The notes beneath the pieces were generated by a model. The model made no database searches. It saw nothing but the letters and a program-made list of their open reading frames with translations, and had not been told where the DNA came from. A stretch of 64,000 nucleotides of DNA from Clostridium sp. AN503 (lineage in GTDB: Bacteria; Bacillota; Clostridia; Lachnospirales; Lachnospiraceae). Each line of letters begins with the position of its first letter. Within the stretch, counting starts at the first letter, position 1. Location of the stretch: assembly GCF_040719375.1 (NCBI RefSeq), contig NZ_JBFDTP010000002.1, positions 3,091,001 to 3,155,000 of the forward strand, written 5' to 3'. Position numbers and translations under genes: made by a program. Below are positions 53,330 to 61,608 of the stretch, one piece after another.

Positions 53330-55587
53330 ACGGTCTCTCCTCCTTCTTCCTGCGCCGGTTCTATTTGTTCCAGTTTTATTTGTTCCGGTTCTGTCTGTTC
53401 CATTTTTGCCTGTAGATCTTCTTCAACAGGTTCTTCCAGAACAGACCCCCCTGTCCGCCCCGCTGCTTTTTCTGCCGCCGTCGCCGCTTTTTTCTCTTTC
53501 TTTCTTGCCGCCTTCAACTGCTGCTTCTGGATCGGCTTATCAAATGCGCTAAGGAGCGCCGGGAGCAGTGACAACACCAGCACCATGCTTAAGATGGCGC
53601 CGCGTCCGACCAGGCGTCCCACCTGAGAGATGGCCTGGATGGAGGAGGTGAAGAACAAAAGGTAACCTACCACCGTCAGGATCCCGCCGGAAGTCAGGAT
53701 GGACAGGGTGCTCTTGGAGATCGCCATGACCTGCGCCTGCTTCCTGTCGTGAGTCTTCCGAAATCCAAGATAGTTGTTAGTCATCAGGATCGAATAGTCG
53801 ATGGTCGCCCCCAACTGCAGGCAGCTCACGATAATATACCCGATGTAGATCATATTTTCACCCATGATATACGGCAGCGTCATGTTCAGATAGATCGCCA
53901 CCTCGATCGGTATGATGACCAGCACCGGTACCAGGATGGAGTGGAAGGTAACCATCACCACCAGCGCAACCCCGGCCAGTGACAGCAAGGATACTTTTTT
54001 GTAGTCGTCCGTCAGGATATCCCGGATGTCGATGGTGGTCGACGTCATGCCGATCATATAGGAATCCTCCGGATAATATTCTTTGAGCACCTTTTCCAGA
54101 CCCTGGCTGCACTCAAATGCATACTCGCTCTCCTGCTCCGAATCTACGGAAATCATGATCCGTGCGTAATGGTCCGTCCTCAACTGGTCCCGTATGGCTT
54201 TCGGCAGAAAACTCTCCGGGATCCCCGTGGGGATCGTGCCGGACATGGAGAGTGCATAGTTTACATAATCCAGATCATCCAGCGCCTCCGTCAGCTTCCG
54301 CTCCTGGACCACCGAGCCGTTGGGCACCATGGCGATCACCGGATTGGATTTGCCGAACATCGCGTCAATCTTCTTGGTATCCTCATAGACGCGGGTGCCG
54401 GGACTCGCCCCGATGGCGTTGTCCCCATACATAAAATGGTTCATTCCCTGCCCGAAATAGCAGGGCACCGCAGCCAGGATCGCAAGTACAAATACAATTC
54501 GGCGAATCCTATACATCAGTCCGGCAAACCGGTCAAAGGACGGGATAAACGGACGGTGTGCGGTCTTTGCGATCTTGTCATCGAACTGCAGGATCAATGT
54601 CGGCATCAGGAGGAGCACCGCCAACAGACTGCAAATAATCCCCTTCGTCAGGACGAACCCTACATCCTTACCAATGGTAAACCGCATGAATGCGATCACG
54701 ATAAAGCCGACGATCGTCGTCGCGCCGCTGGCAAGAATCGAACTGCAGGCCTCCTTGAGCGCTTCCTCCATGGCAAGATGCAGTTCCATTCCCTGTTTTT
54801 TGTACGCATTGAATGTGTGCAGCAGGAATATGGAGTAGTCCATGGATACCGCAAGCTGCAGGATCGCCGCCGTGGAAAATGTAAAAAATGAGATCCTGCC
54901 AAATATAATATTGGACCCCATATTCAAAAGGATCGCCACGATCATTACAAAGATAAAGAGGAACGGCTCCATCCAGGACGTGGTGGTCAGCGTCAGGATC
55001 AGCCAGATGATCACCAGCGCCAGACCAATGGCAATGGCGATCTCGCGGGTGATGGACGCCTCCCGCTCTTTGCTGGATACCGCGCTGCCTGCAAAACATC
55101 CCCGGTCCATCCCTACAATCTCGTATATCTCATCGATGGCTTTGTGGGTAGTTTTGTCAGAATCACCATCCTCAAAAATGATCTCCATGACCGCATTCCC
55201 ATCCTTGTAAAACTCATCCGTCAGGTCATTGGTCAAAAATCCGTCGCCCATGTAAACGTTGGTAGCCAGATCCGCTCCCACCACCAAGTCCACGCCGTCC
55301 ACTTCCGAGATCCGTTTGCGGATCGCCTTTGCTTCCTGCAAAGAGACGTCCTTCACCATGATCCGCGCCGTGCCGGGATATCCGAACTCATCTTCCATCA
55401 CATCCAGCGCCTGTTTCGTGGGCGCAAAATCCGGCAGGTATTTGCTCAGATCATAATTGACGCCGACAAACGGAAAACAGACTGCACACAGGATCGTCGC
55501 CGCCAGAAAGACCCGCTCGATATGCTTTCCTTTGCTTACAATTAAATGGACAATCTTATCAAAAAACGTCTTATTTCTATTATTCAT
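53326..55587 (-). CDS. MMPL/RND-family membrane transporter
   Basis: 753 residues with 12 predicted membrane helices in two halves, each led by a large extracellular loop: helix block 200-340 with SMDYSIFLLHTFNAYK and block 540-700 with GATIDYSILMTNNYLGFR, the conserved D-Y pairs of MMPL proteins used for proton relay. Exports lipids, peptides or drugs in known cases. C-terminal tail of repeated acidic QxEPEQIKLEQIEPAQ-like residues. Start ATG 55587 six bases after GGAG. Divergent from a TetR gene that likely represses it. Confidence 0.92.
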   Translation of the reverse strand: MNNRNKTFFDKIVHLIVSKGKHIERVFLAATILCAVCFPFVGVNYDLSKYLPDFAPTKQALDVMEDEFGYPGTARIMVKDVSLQEAKAIRKRISEVDGVDLVVGADLATNVYMGDGFLTNDLTDEFYKDGNAVMEIIFEDGDSDKTTHKAIDEIYEIVGMDRGCFAGSAVSSKEREASITREIAIAIGLALVIIWLILTLTTTSWMEPFLFIFVMIVAILLNMGSNIIFGRISFFTFSTAAILQLAVSMDYSIFLLHTFNAYKKQGMELHLAMEEALKEACSSILASGATTIVGFIVIAFMRFTIGKDVGFVLTKGIICSLLAVLLLMPTLILQFDDKIAKTAHRPFIPSFDRFAGLMYRIRRIVFVLAILAAVPCYFGQGMNHFMYGDNAIGASPGTRVYEDTKKIDAMFGKSNPVIAMVPNGSVVQERKLTEALDDLDYVNYALSMSGTIPTGIPESFLPKAIRDQLRTDHYARIMISVDSEQESEYAFECSQGLEKVLKEYYPEDSYMIGMTSTTIDIRDILTDDYKKVSLLSLAGVALVVMVTFHSILVPVLVIIPIEVAIYLNMTLPYIMGENMIYIGYIIVSCLQLGATIDYSILMTNNYLGFRKTHDRKQAQVMAISKSTLSILTSGGILTVVGYLLFFTSSIQAISQVGRLVGRGAILSMVLVLSLLPALLSAFDKPIQKQQLKAARKKEKKAATAAEKAAGRTGGSVLEEPVEEDLQAKMEQTEPEQIKLEQIEPAQEEGGETV

Positions 55588-55617
55588 ACGCCACTCCATT
55601 AGAAGACATGTTATTGA

Positions 55618-55675
55618 CTTTTCAACACGTGTATATTATAATACATATGTCAAAAGGCATCAATAACCAATATAT
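55618..55675 (-). promoter_or_regulatory. MMPL operon promoter and candidate TetR operator
   Basis: TTGATG (55658-55663), 17 bases, TATAAT (55635-55640) on the minus strand. GTTATTGACTTTTCAA and, inverted, TTTTGACA-type GTTATTGATGCCTTTTGA flank it, a plausible binding site for the adjacent TetR protein. The rest of the 188-base divergent spacer is AT-rich. Confidence 0.6.
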
Positions 55676-55775
55676 TTTTGACTGATGTTTTATCAACACT
55701 TCTTATCGTTTATGTCGTCAAATAATAAAAATACCTCGAAAATGTTTTTTATCAATTAAGAAAAAGGAGGTTTCT

Positions 55776-56363
55776 ATGAAAGAACAAAAGCAGGACCGCC
55801 GGATCCGGCGAACTCAAAAATTGCTAAAAGACAGCCTGATCGAGCTGCTGCAGGAAAAAGAATTCAAGAATATTTCCGTAAAAGACATCACGGAACGGGC
55901 CGACTTAAACCGCGGCACCTTTTATCTCCATTACAGTGATACCTATCATCTGCTGCAGGATATCGAGGAGGAAGTCCTGTCAAGCTTTCAGGAGATGATC
56001 AACTGCTACAAGCATAATTTCCAGAGGGATACCCTGATGCCGGTGCTGATCCCGGTCATCGATTATATCAGTGACAATGAAGCCATCTGCCGTATCATGT
56101 TTGAGAACAATGCCTCCACTGATTTTCTGATCCGGTTCCACAGCCTGATCCATCATAATGGCCTGGAGATCATAGAGACCATGTTTCCCGGCGCAGAGGG
56201 AGATATCACCGACTGCTTTTTTGAATTTGTCACTTACGGGCTGATCGGAATGCTGAGACAGTGGATCGACACCGGTCAGAAGCTGCCCAAAAAGCAGCTT
56301 GCCGAGCTTGCCGATAAGGCTGTCATGGGCACTGCTTTCCGGCTGCTGGCAAATCAGGCGTAG
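55776..56363 (+). CDS. TetR-family transcriptional regulator
   Basis: 195 residues. N-terminal HTH (residues about 10-58): RIRRTQKLLKDSLIELL, NISVKDITERADLNRGTFYLHY. C-terminal helical ligand domain with FENNASTDFLIRFHSLIHH. AAAGGAGG precedes ATG. Divergent from the MMPL exporter genes, so autoregulation and repression of the exporter until a ligand binds is the usual pattern. It converges on the acyltransferase gene with 3 bases between stops. Confidence 0.93.
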   Translation: MKEQKQDRRIRRTQKLLKDSLIELLQEKEFKNISVKDITERADLNRGTFYLHYSDTYHLLQDIEEEVLSSFQEMINCYKHNFQRDTLMPVLIPVIDYISDNEAICRIMFENNASTDFLIRFHSLIHHNGLEIIETMFPGAEGDITDCFFEFVTYGLIGMLRQWIDTGQKLPKKQLAELADKAVMGTAFRLLANQA

Positions 56364-56366
56364 ACC

Positions 56367-57416
56367 TCACCGGTATCCGTTGAGCAGCCTCCATGCTTCC
56401 GGCAGGATGCGGCGCAGCAGCCTGCCCAGCACCGCGCTCACAAAAAGCACCAGAAACGGCATGAACAGGTACAGCACAAATGGTCCCCACTGATTCACTG
56501 GGATCACCATGGCTGCTGCCTTGTTGATAAACCGGACAAAGGCAAAATGCGTGGCATATAAAAAGAAATTATGGCGCATAAAATCCTTCGCTTCCGGCAG
56601 TTTCTCCCCCGGCACCAGGAGCCACAGTCCAGAGACTGCCAGAAGACGGCACAGCACGAACAGCGGCACAAATGCTGTCCTAAGCCCCACATGCCAGGAC
56701 AGGACCGCGCCTATCAGGAATAGCGCGCCCGTTCCCATCCGTCCAGCGCTCCCACCCTGCATAACCGGATCCTTCCAGGCGATCATTGGTCCATTTTCAG
56801 AAGACAGCGCCAAAGAAGCGGCAAAGGAATAGTAGATCAGCGCATCCGCATTCAGGTACGGAAGTTCTATCTCTGCCGCCACAAGGGTCCAGAGAACCAC
56901 AAAAAACAAACATCGGCTCCATATGTTTTTCAGCACCGGATACAGCAGCGGAGCCAGTAATATAAGCAGGATCAATTGAAATAAATACCAGAATACATAG
57001 TTATAGGTATAGTGAATAACCGCGTCCACCGCTGCGGACAAGTTAAAGGGTATGACCCCTTTTCCCACCACGTCCGTCATCCATGGCAGTCTGCTCCCGA
57101 TCACATACCCCAGATAATAGATAAAATTCCACAGAATAAAAGGCACCAGCACACTTCGGATGCGGCGTTTCCATTTCCCCGACAGCTTTTCCCAACTAAA
57201 ATCCCGATAGAACAGATATGCCGATATCATGAAAAATCCCGGCACCGCGATCTGCCCGAGACTGTCCCCGATCCAGTGCTCCGCACGGTATACTTCTTCC
57301 ATTCCGGCGGTAAGCCCCAGAAAAAGCTCGGCGTTGTAAGAGTGGACCCAGACCACTAACAGGCTGAAGGCAAACGAAAACCAGGTGACTTTATTGCGGA
57401 ATTGTGATTCGGTCAT
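56367..57416 (-). CDS. Membrane acyltransferase (acyltransferase 3 family)
   Basis: 349 residues, about ten membrane helices. Opening VTWFSFAFSLLVVWVHSYNAEL with the conserved His of the family, then AVPGFFMISAYLFYRDFSW, FLFWYLFQLILLILLAP-like and a final VRFINKAAAMVIPVNQWGP...LFVSAVLGRLLRRILPE. These enzymes move acetyl or other acyl groups to surface sugars. Acceptor unknown. Monocistronic. Confidence 0.88.
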   Translation of the reverse strand: MTESQFRNKVTWFSFAFSLLVVWVHSYNAELFLGLTAGMEEVYRAEHWIGDSLGQIAVPGFFMISAYLFYRDFSWEKLSGKWKRRIRSVLVPFILWNFIYYLGYVIGSRLPWMTDVVGKGVIPFNLSAAVDAVIHYTYNYVFWYLFQLILLILLAPLLYPVLKNIWSRCLFFVVLWTLVAAEIELPYLNADALIYYSFAASLALSSENGPMIAWKDPVMQGGSAGRMGTGALFLIGAVLSWHVGLRTAFVPLFVLCRLLAVSGLWLLVPGEKLPEAKDFMRHNFFLYATHFAFVRFINKAAAMVIPVNQWGPFVLYLFMPFLVLFVSAVLGRLLRRILPEAWRLLNGYR

Positions 57417-57526
57417 GGGGTGTTTTCCTCCTTTCGCGTGGTCTGTATCGATATGTTAACGCGGCAATCGCCCCTGTAAGCATATGAATGCCAAATATAA
57501 AATACTCGCAAAAACTCTAAAATCCC

Positions 57527-57555
57527 TTGAAATTTAGAAAGGGATTGATTATAAT
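57527..57555 (+). promoter_or_regulatory. Promoter of the antisense RNA
   Basis: TTGAAA (57527-57532), 17 bases, TATAAT (57550-57555) on the plus strand, pointing at the 3' end of the toxin gene. 57417-57526 shows nothing else. Confidence 0.8.
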
Positions 57556-57560
57556 AAAAG

Positions 57561-57662
57561 TGAAAAGAAAGCACCCACTCCAAAGTGGATGCCTCCTAGA
57601 TGAGGGTTTTAAATGTCCTTACGGACACCGCCCATCCTGTTGGCGACAGGATGGGCATTTCA
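57561..57662 (+). ncRNA. Putative antisense RNA antitoxin of the holin-like toxin
   Basis: Starts near 57561 from the promoter at 57527-57555. Contains hairpins CCACT/AGTGG (57575-57588), GTCC/GGAC and a strong final GCCCATCCTGT/ACAGGATGGGC (57630-57656) followed by ATTTCATTTCC. Its 3' end reaches the toxin stop codon, so it pairs with the 3' part of the toxin mRNA, the arrangement of TxpA/RatA in Bacillus. RNA borders are inferred from promoter and hairpin only. Confidence 0.65.
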
Positions 57663-57776
57663 TTTCCGCTTGTTTCTCTTATCGAGAAAGGCAAGCAACG
57701 CAATCATAAATCCGCCAAAGGATATCAAAAGTGCTAATATCCCTATGATAACCATAACGATCTCATAAGCTGTCAT
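57660..57776 (-). CDS. Putative holin-like toxin (type I toxin-antitoxin)
   Basis: 38 residues: MTAYEIVMVIIGILALLISF, GGFMIALLAF and LDKRNKRK, a single membrane helix and basic tail, the exact pattern of the small holin-like type I toxins of Firmicutes. Ribosome site is weak (GGTGA five to six bases before ATG 57776), usual for toxins held down at translation. Preceded by a structured leader of about 150 bases with a perfect GGATGTCC/GGACATCC hairpin (57818-57836). Convergent with the antisense RNA. High-level expression normally disrupts the membrane. Confidence 0.9.
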   Translation of the reverse strand: MTAYEIVMVIIGILALLISFGGFMIALLAFLDKRNKRK

Positions 57777-57817
57777 TTGCGTCACCGTCTTCGCTCCGCT
57801 ACGGTCCTCGCTAATCG

Positions 57818-57836
57818 GATGTCCACCGGACATCCA
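57818..57836 (-). promoter_or_regulatory. Leader hairpin of the toxin mRNA
   Basis: GGATGTCC-ACC-GGACATCC (plus-strand reading), an eight-base perfect stem, about 45 bases upstream of the start. May hold translation low. Confidence 0.6.
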
Positions 57837-57919
57837 GCGACCTTCTTATGTACTCCGGCGAACCGGGCTTACAGAATCCGGGAGGCTGCCACTCCTGTCA
57901 TGAGTGCTTTCCAATATTT

Positions 57920-57949
57920 ATTTTAACATAAGAGCATATGCATTTGCAA
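57920..57949 (-). promoter_or_regulatory. Candidate promoter of the toxin gene
   Basis: TTGCAA (57944-57949), 18 bases, TAAAAT (57920-57925) on the minus strand, giving a leader of about 140 bases. Confidence 0.6.
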
Positions 57950-57959
57950 AGATAATATT

Positions 57960-58808
57960 TCAAAAAATATCCATGCTCCCCGACCGGAACCCTTCCAGAT
58001 CTAAAGTCAGATAGACAAATCCCAGTTCTTTCAGCCTCTTTATGATCTCCTCCCTCTGCACAACAATCTTCGCAAGAGCATCCGCATCCACCTCGATGCG
58101 TGCCACATTGCCGTGAAGCCGCAGCCGTACATTTCCCTCCACCCGGGTACGGAGAAATGCCTCTCCCTCCGCGATCCGCACCAGCATATCATAATCGATA
58201 TCCATGCCGTAGGGAATCCTTGTGGCCATACAGGGAGTGGACGGGCGGGAAGCCACAGAGATACCATATTCCACAGCCAGCTCCTTGACCTCCTTTTTGG
58301 TGATATGAAGCTGCGCCAGCGGACTTATGATCCCCAGCTCCGAAAGAGCACGGATCCCCGGCCGGTACACATGCATATCATCCTCATTGGTCCCGTCCAG
58401 GATACAGGAAATACCGCGCTCTCCTGCAAATTTTTTCAGTGTCTCGAACAGATGATATTTACAGAGATAGCAGCGATCCGCCGGATTGTGGCGGATGGCC
58501 TCCTGCTCCAGCTCATCGACTGAAATGACATGATGGATTCCGCCCAGCTCCTCCGCCACGCGACGGGCTATCTCCAGATCGCAGGAAGGATGGAGCCTGC
58601 TGTCAAATGTGACTGCATATACCTTTACACCTGTCTGCGCCGCTGCGTCCACCGCCGCCTTTAAAAGCAGACTGGAGTCTACCCCGCCGGAAAAGGCAAG
58701 GCAGATATCCTGCCCAGCCAGTCTCTGCATCATTTCTTCCAGTCTTTCACGCGGTGTTTTCACAGAACCGGGAATCGTATTCCCACCATTTAAAGTCTCT
58801 TCTGCCAT
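57960..58808 (-). CDS. larE: ATP-dependent sacrificial sulfur transferase LarE
   Basis: 282 residues. Adds sulfur to the pyridinium dicarboxylate precursor of the nickel-pincer cofactor. PP-loop AFSGGVDSSLLLKAAVDAA, then RCYLCKYHLFETLKKF and ILDGTNEDDMHVYRPG, and the sacrificial cysteine in SRPSTPCMATRIPYG. No extra cysteines for a 4Fe-4S cluster are seen, so it is the single-use (Cys to dehydroalanine) type. Last gene of the nickel/lar operon, 93 bases after larC across a 17-bp tandem repeat that supplies its ribosome site (AGAGG). Confidence 0.94.
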   Translation of the reverse strand: MAEETLNGGNTIPGSVKTPRERLEEMMQRLAGQDICLAFSGGVDSSLLLKAAVDAAAQTGVKVYAVTFDSRLHPSCDLEIARRVAEELGGIHHVISVDELEQEAIRHNPADRCYLCKYHLFETLKKFAGERGISCILDGTNEDDMHVYRPGIRALSELGIISPLAQLHITKKEVKELAVEYGISVASRPSTPCMATRIPYGMDIDYDMLVRIAEGEAFLRTRVEGNVRLRLHGNVARIEVDADALAKIVVQREEIIKRLKELGFVYLTLDLEGFRSGSMDIF

Positions 58809-58812
58809 GTAT

Positions 58813-58904
58813 GATCTTACCTCTCTTTTGATTTCAGCTCTTTTCCGATCTCGGCTCCCCTCTGATCGTAGCTCACCTTTGATCTCAGTTTCTCTCTGAT
58901 CTTA
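58813..58904. repeat. 17-bp tandem repeat, six copies, between larC and larE
   Basis: GATC (one copy GATT) occurs at 58813, 58830, 58847, 58864, 58881 and 58898, an exact 17-base period, with unit close to GATCAGAGRGAGCTGA on the minus strand. It starts at the larC stop codon and ends at the larE ribosome site. Confidence 0.85.
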
Positions 58905-60158
58905 GCTCTCCTCTGCCGCAAACTTTGCCGCACAATATACGGTTTGAAAATCCTGTCCATTTTCCTTACAGATTTTCCTTACACTCTCATATTCCGGATA
59001 AGCATACTGTCTTCCTTTATGGGTGCAGAACTTCACTTCCACTGGACCGTATTCCGTCTCAACCATGATCTGTCTGCGGTCCAATATGGTGCGCTGCACC
59101 GGATAGCGGCGGATTCCAATGGTCGTAGTCTGGGTAAAGATGATATGTTCCAGTTTATCCTGATCCGCCTCCCGGTACAATACTGACAGGGTATACGCCG
59201 GTCTGTTCTTCTTCATAAAAATCGGGGTGTACCACACATCCGCCGCACCTGCTGCCAGCAGCTCTTCCATGGCAAAGCCCAGCATCTCCCCGGTACAGTC
59301 ATCTAAATTGGCCTCCATCACCCACATGCCGGAGTTGTCCGGCTGTCCTGTCTCCTCTAAAAGCATGGCGCGCAGTACATTGGCCTGGCGAAATTCTTTA
59401 TTACCCGCACCCATACCAATCTTCAGAAGACGACATCCCGCAGGAAGGCTGTCCCTGGTGCGCAGCGCTGCTGCTACTGCTGCACCGGTTGGCGTCACCA
59501 TTTCCCCTTGGTTGTCTGTAAAGGAAAATTCCAGTCCATAGGCGGACGCAATATTCGCCGTTGCAGGCACCGGGACCGGAATGATCCCATGCTGGCAGCG
59601 GACATGTCCGTGACCTTCCGCAAGAGGGGAGACCGCCACTTCCGTGACACCCAGATTGTCCACGCACACTGCCACACTGACAATATCAATAATGGAATCG
59701 ATCGCCCCCACCTCATGAAAATGCACCTGCTCCACCGGAAGACCATGGGCCTTGGACTCCGCCTCCGCCACGATCAAAAACATCCTGCGCGCCAGTTCTT
59801 TTACGCGGTCATTGGTATCCATGCGCTCGATAATGGCACAAATGTCATGAAGATTGCGGTGAGTGTGGGGATGGCGATGGTTGTGGCTATGCTCATGGTC
59901 GTGACCGTGTTCATGGTCGTGACTATGCTCATGGTCGTGGCTGTGCTCATGCCCATCATCCTCCAAGTGTACATCAAAATCATATGCATCCAGCCCGCAG
60001 GTTGTCTTTCTTCCAAAATGCAGATGATACCCGTCCACATTCATGCTGTCCAGCACGCGCACCAGCTCCTGCCGGTCTGCGCCCAGATCCAGGAGGGCGC
60101 CCACGGTCATATCTCCGCTGATTCCCGAGTTACATTCCAGATACAGTATTTTCCCCAT
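58902..60158 (-). CDS. larC: Nickel-pincer cofactor nickel insertase LarC (full-length, unfused frame)
   Basis: 418 residues. Inserts nickel into the pincer precursor using CTP. N-terminal LYLECNSGISGDMTVGALL, then a His/Asp-rich nickel-binding stretch around residues 74-105 (HDHEHSHDHEHGHDHEHSHN), HFHEVGAIDSIIDIVSVAVC, and a C-terminal half with ANLDDCTGEMLGFAMEEL and EVKFCTHKGRQYAYPEYESV. In the Lactobacillus system the protein is made by programmed frameshift between larC1 and larC2; here the two halves are one continuous frame. GGTGAGATAAAT precedes ATG; its stop is followed by the repeat. Confidence 0.94.
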   Translation of the reverse strand: MGKILYLECNSGISGDMTVGALLDLGADRQELVRVLDSMNVDGYHLHFGRKTTCGLDAYDFDVHLEDDGHEHSHDHEHSHDHEHGHDHEHSHNHRHPHTHRNLHDICAIIERMDTNDRVKELARRMFLIVAEAESKAHGLPVEQVHFHEVGAIDSIIDIVSVAVCVDNLGVTEVAVSPLAEGHGHVRCQHGIIPVPVPATANIASAYGLEFSFTDNQGEMVTPTGAAVAAALRTRDSLPAGCRLLKIGMGAGNKEFRQANVLRAMLLEETGQPDNSGMWVMEANLDDCTGEMLGFAMEELLAAGAADVWYTPIFMKKNRPAYTLSVLYREADQDKLEHIIFTQTTTIGIRRYPVQRTILDRRQIMVETEYGPVEVKFCTHKGRQYAYPEYESVRKICKENGQDFQTVYCAAKFAAEES

Positions 60159-60160
60159 AT

Positions 60161-60904
60161 TTATCTCACCGCCAGTCTGTTTATTTGAGTCGCCAGATAT
60201 CCGGCGCCATATCCATTGTCAATATTTACCACTGAGATTCCGTTTGCGCAGGAATTGAGCATGGTAAGAAGGGCTGACAATCCGTGAAAGCTTGCACCGT
60301 ATCCTACCGAAGTGGGCACCGCCACCACCGGGCATTCCACCAGGCCTGCGACCACGGTTCCCAGCGCGCCCTCCATTCCAGCCACCGCCACAATACAGTT
60401 TGCAGCAGTCAGGCGGTCTCTCTGGGACAGCAGCCGGTGGATTCCCGCCACACCCACATCATAGATGCGGTCCACCCTGCAGCCGAAATACTCGGCAGTC
60501 TGCGCCGCTTCCTCTGCTACCGGAATATCCGCCGTGCCGCCGGTGCATACTGCCACAAGACCCGTCCGTTCTCTTCCCTCCTGCTCCACCTTCAGGATGC
60601 GGGAAATCGGGTCGTATGTAACTGCAGGCACCACATTTTTCACCAGCTTATATTGTTCCTCAGACGCCCGGGTACCCAGCACCTGTCCGTCCCTGTCATA
60701 AAACTTTTTAAAGATCTCCGCCAGATACGCGTCCGGTTTCCCCTGACAGAACACGGTTTCTCCGAATCCGGAGCGCAGCGCCCTGTGGTGATCCAGTTTG
60801 GCATAGCCAAGATCCTCATATGGAAGGTCCTTGAGAAGCTTCTGTGCCTCCCCGATCTCCATCTGTCCGTCCTTTACCTGACGGAGTAATGCCTGTACAT
60901 CCAT
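60161..60904 (-). CDS. larB: Nicotinic-acid-dinucleotide carboxylase/hydrolase LarB
   Basis: 247 residues. First step of the pincer cofactor: carboxylates and hydrolyses NaAD to pyridinium-3,5-biscarboxylic mononucleotide. PurE-like core in the C-terminal half: AVCTGGTADIPVAEEAAQT, VVAGMEGALGTVVAGLV and PTSVGYGASFHGLSALLTML. N-terminal helical part LLRQVKDGQMEIGEAQKLL. Two bases separate it from larC, 3 from the ABC ATPase gene; AAGGAG precedes ATG 60904. Confidence 0.94.
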   Translation of the reverse strand: MDVQALLRQVKDGQMEIGEAQKLLKDLPYEDLGYAKLDHHRALRSGFGETVFCQGKPDAYLAEIFKKFYDRDGQVLGTRASEEQYKLVKNVVPAVTYDPISRILKVEQEGRERTGLVAVCTGGTADIPVAEEAAQTAEYFGCRVDRIYDVGVAGIHRLLSQRDRLTAANCIVAVAGMEGALGTVVAGLVECPVVAVPTSVGYGASFHGLSALLTMLNSCANGISVVNIDNGYGAGYLATQINRLAVR

Positions 60905-60907
60905 GCT

Positions 60908-61519
60908 TCATTCTCCTTTTTGTAAATTCATGATCCGGGTGCATACCCGGCTTAAAAGTGTCTCCGAATGGCTCACCACCAGGAGGCCAATCTCCCGTGC
61001 TGCCACTTCCTTCAACAAAAAATCCCATATCTGGCTTTGAGTGATTAAATCCAGCATAGTTGTAATCTCATCCGCCAGCAAAAACCTGGTTCCATCCCCC
61101 AGCGCCCGTGCAATGCAGAACCGTTGCAGTTCCCCGCCGGAAAGCTCGGAAGGATACCGGTCCAGCCATTCCGCTTCAATCCCCAGCTCCTCCACGATCC
61201 TCTGGGGAACCCGGTCACCCTCCCTGAGCACCTCCTTCATTTTCAGGCGTGGGTTCACGGAAAGCTCCGGATGCTGCCAGATCATCTGTACCGGACAGTA
61301 TCCGCCATAGGAAGCGATCGGCTTTCCGTCCAACAGGACCTGTCCGCCGTCCGCCGCCTCATATCCCGCCAGGATCTTACAGAGCGTAGTCTTGCCAAAT
61401 CCGCTTGGAGCTGCGATCCCCAGTCTGTCTTCGCTGTCCAGCTCCAGGCTGACCTCATTTAGTATCTTCCGGTTTCCATTGTCATATTGGAACGAAATAT
61501 TCTCCGCCTTCAGTTTCAT
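60908..61519 (-). CDS. ABC transporter ATP-binding protein, NikE/OppF-like (short)
   Basis: 203 residues. Walker A AAPSGFGKTTLCKI, Q-loop QMIWQHPELSV, signature SELSGGELQRFCIARAL, Walker B RFLLADEITTMLD, switch His in VVSHSETLLSR. Lacks the C-terminal extension of OppF. With the NikD-like ATPase it powers an Opp/Nik-type importer. Followed by larB, so the substrate is probably nickel or a nickel chelate; inferred from context. Confidence 0.9.
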   Translation of the reverse strand: MKLKAENISFQYDNGNRKILNEVSLELDSEDRLGIAAPSGFGKTTLCKILAGYEAADGGQVLLDGKPIASYGGYCPVQMIWQHPELSVNPRLKMKEVLREGDRVPQRIVEELGIEAEWLDRYPSELSGGELQRFCIARALGDGTRFLLADEITTMLDLITQSQIWDFLLKEVAAREIGLLVVSHSETLLSRVCTRIMNLQKGE

Positions 61520-61608
61520 ATAACCTTCTTCTCAACCTCCGCTTTGCTCTGTCTGTGGTAAGCTGGTTCTACTGTATCATTCCGCTTGCCGTCACCCGAT
61601 CTGCCATC

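Noticed and set aside
56299..56493. Open frame overlapping the TetR end
   Set aside because: Shadow of the convergent TetR and acyltransferase genes.
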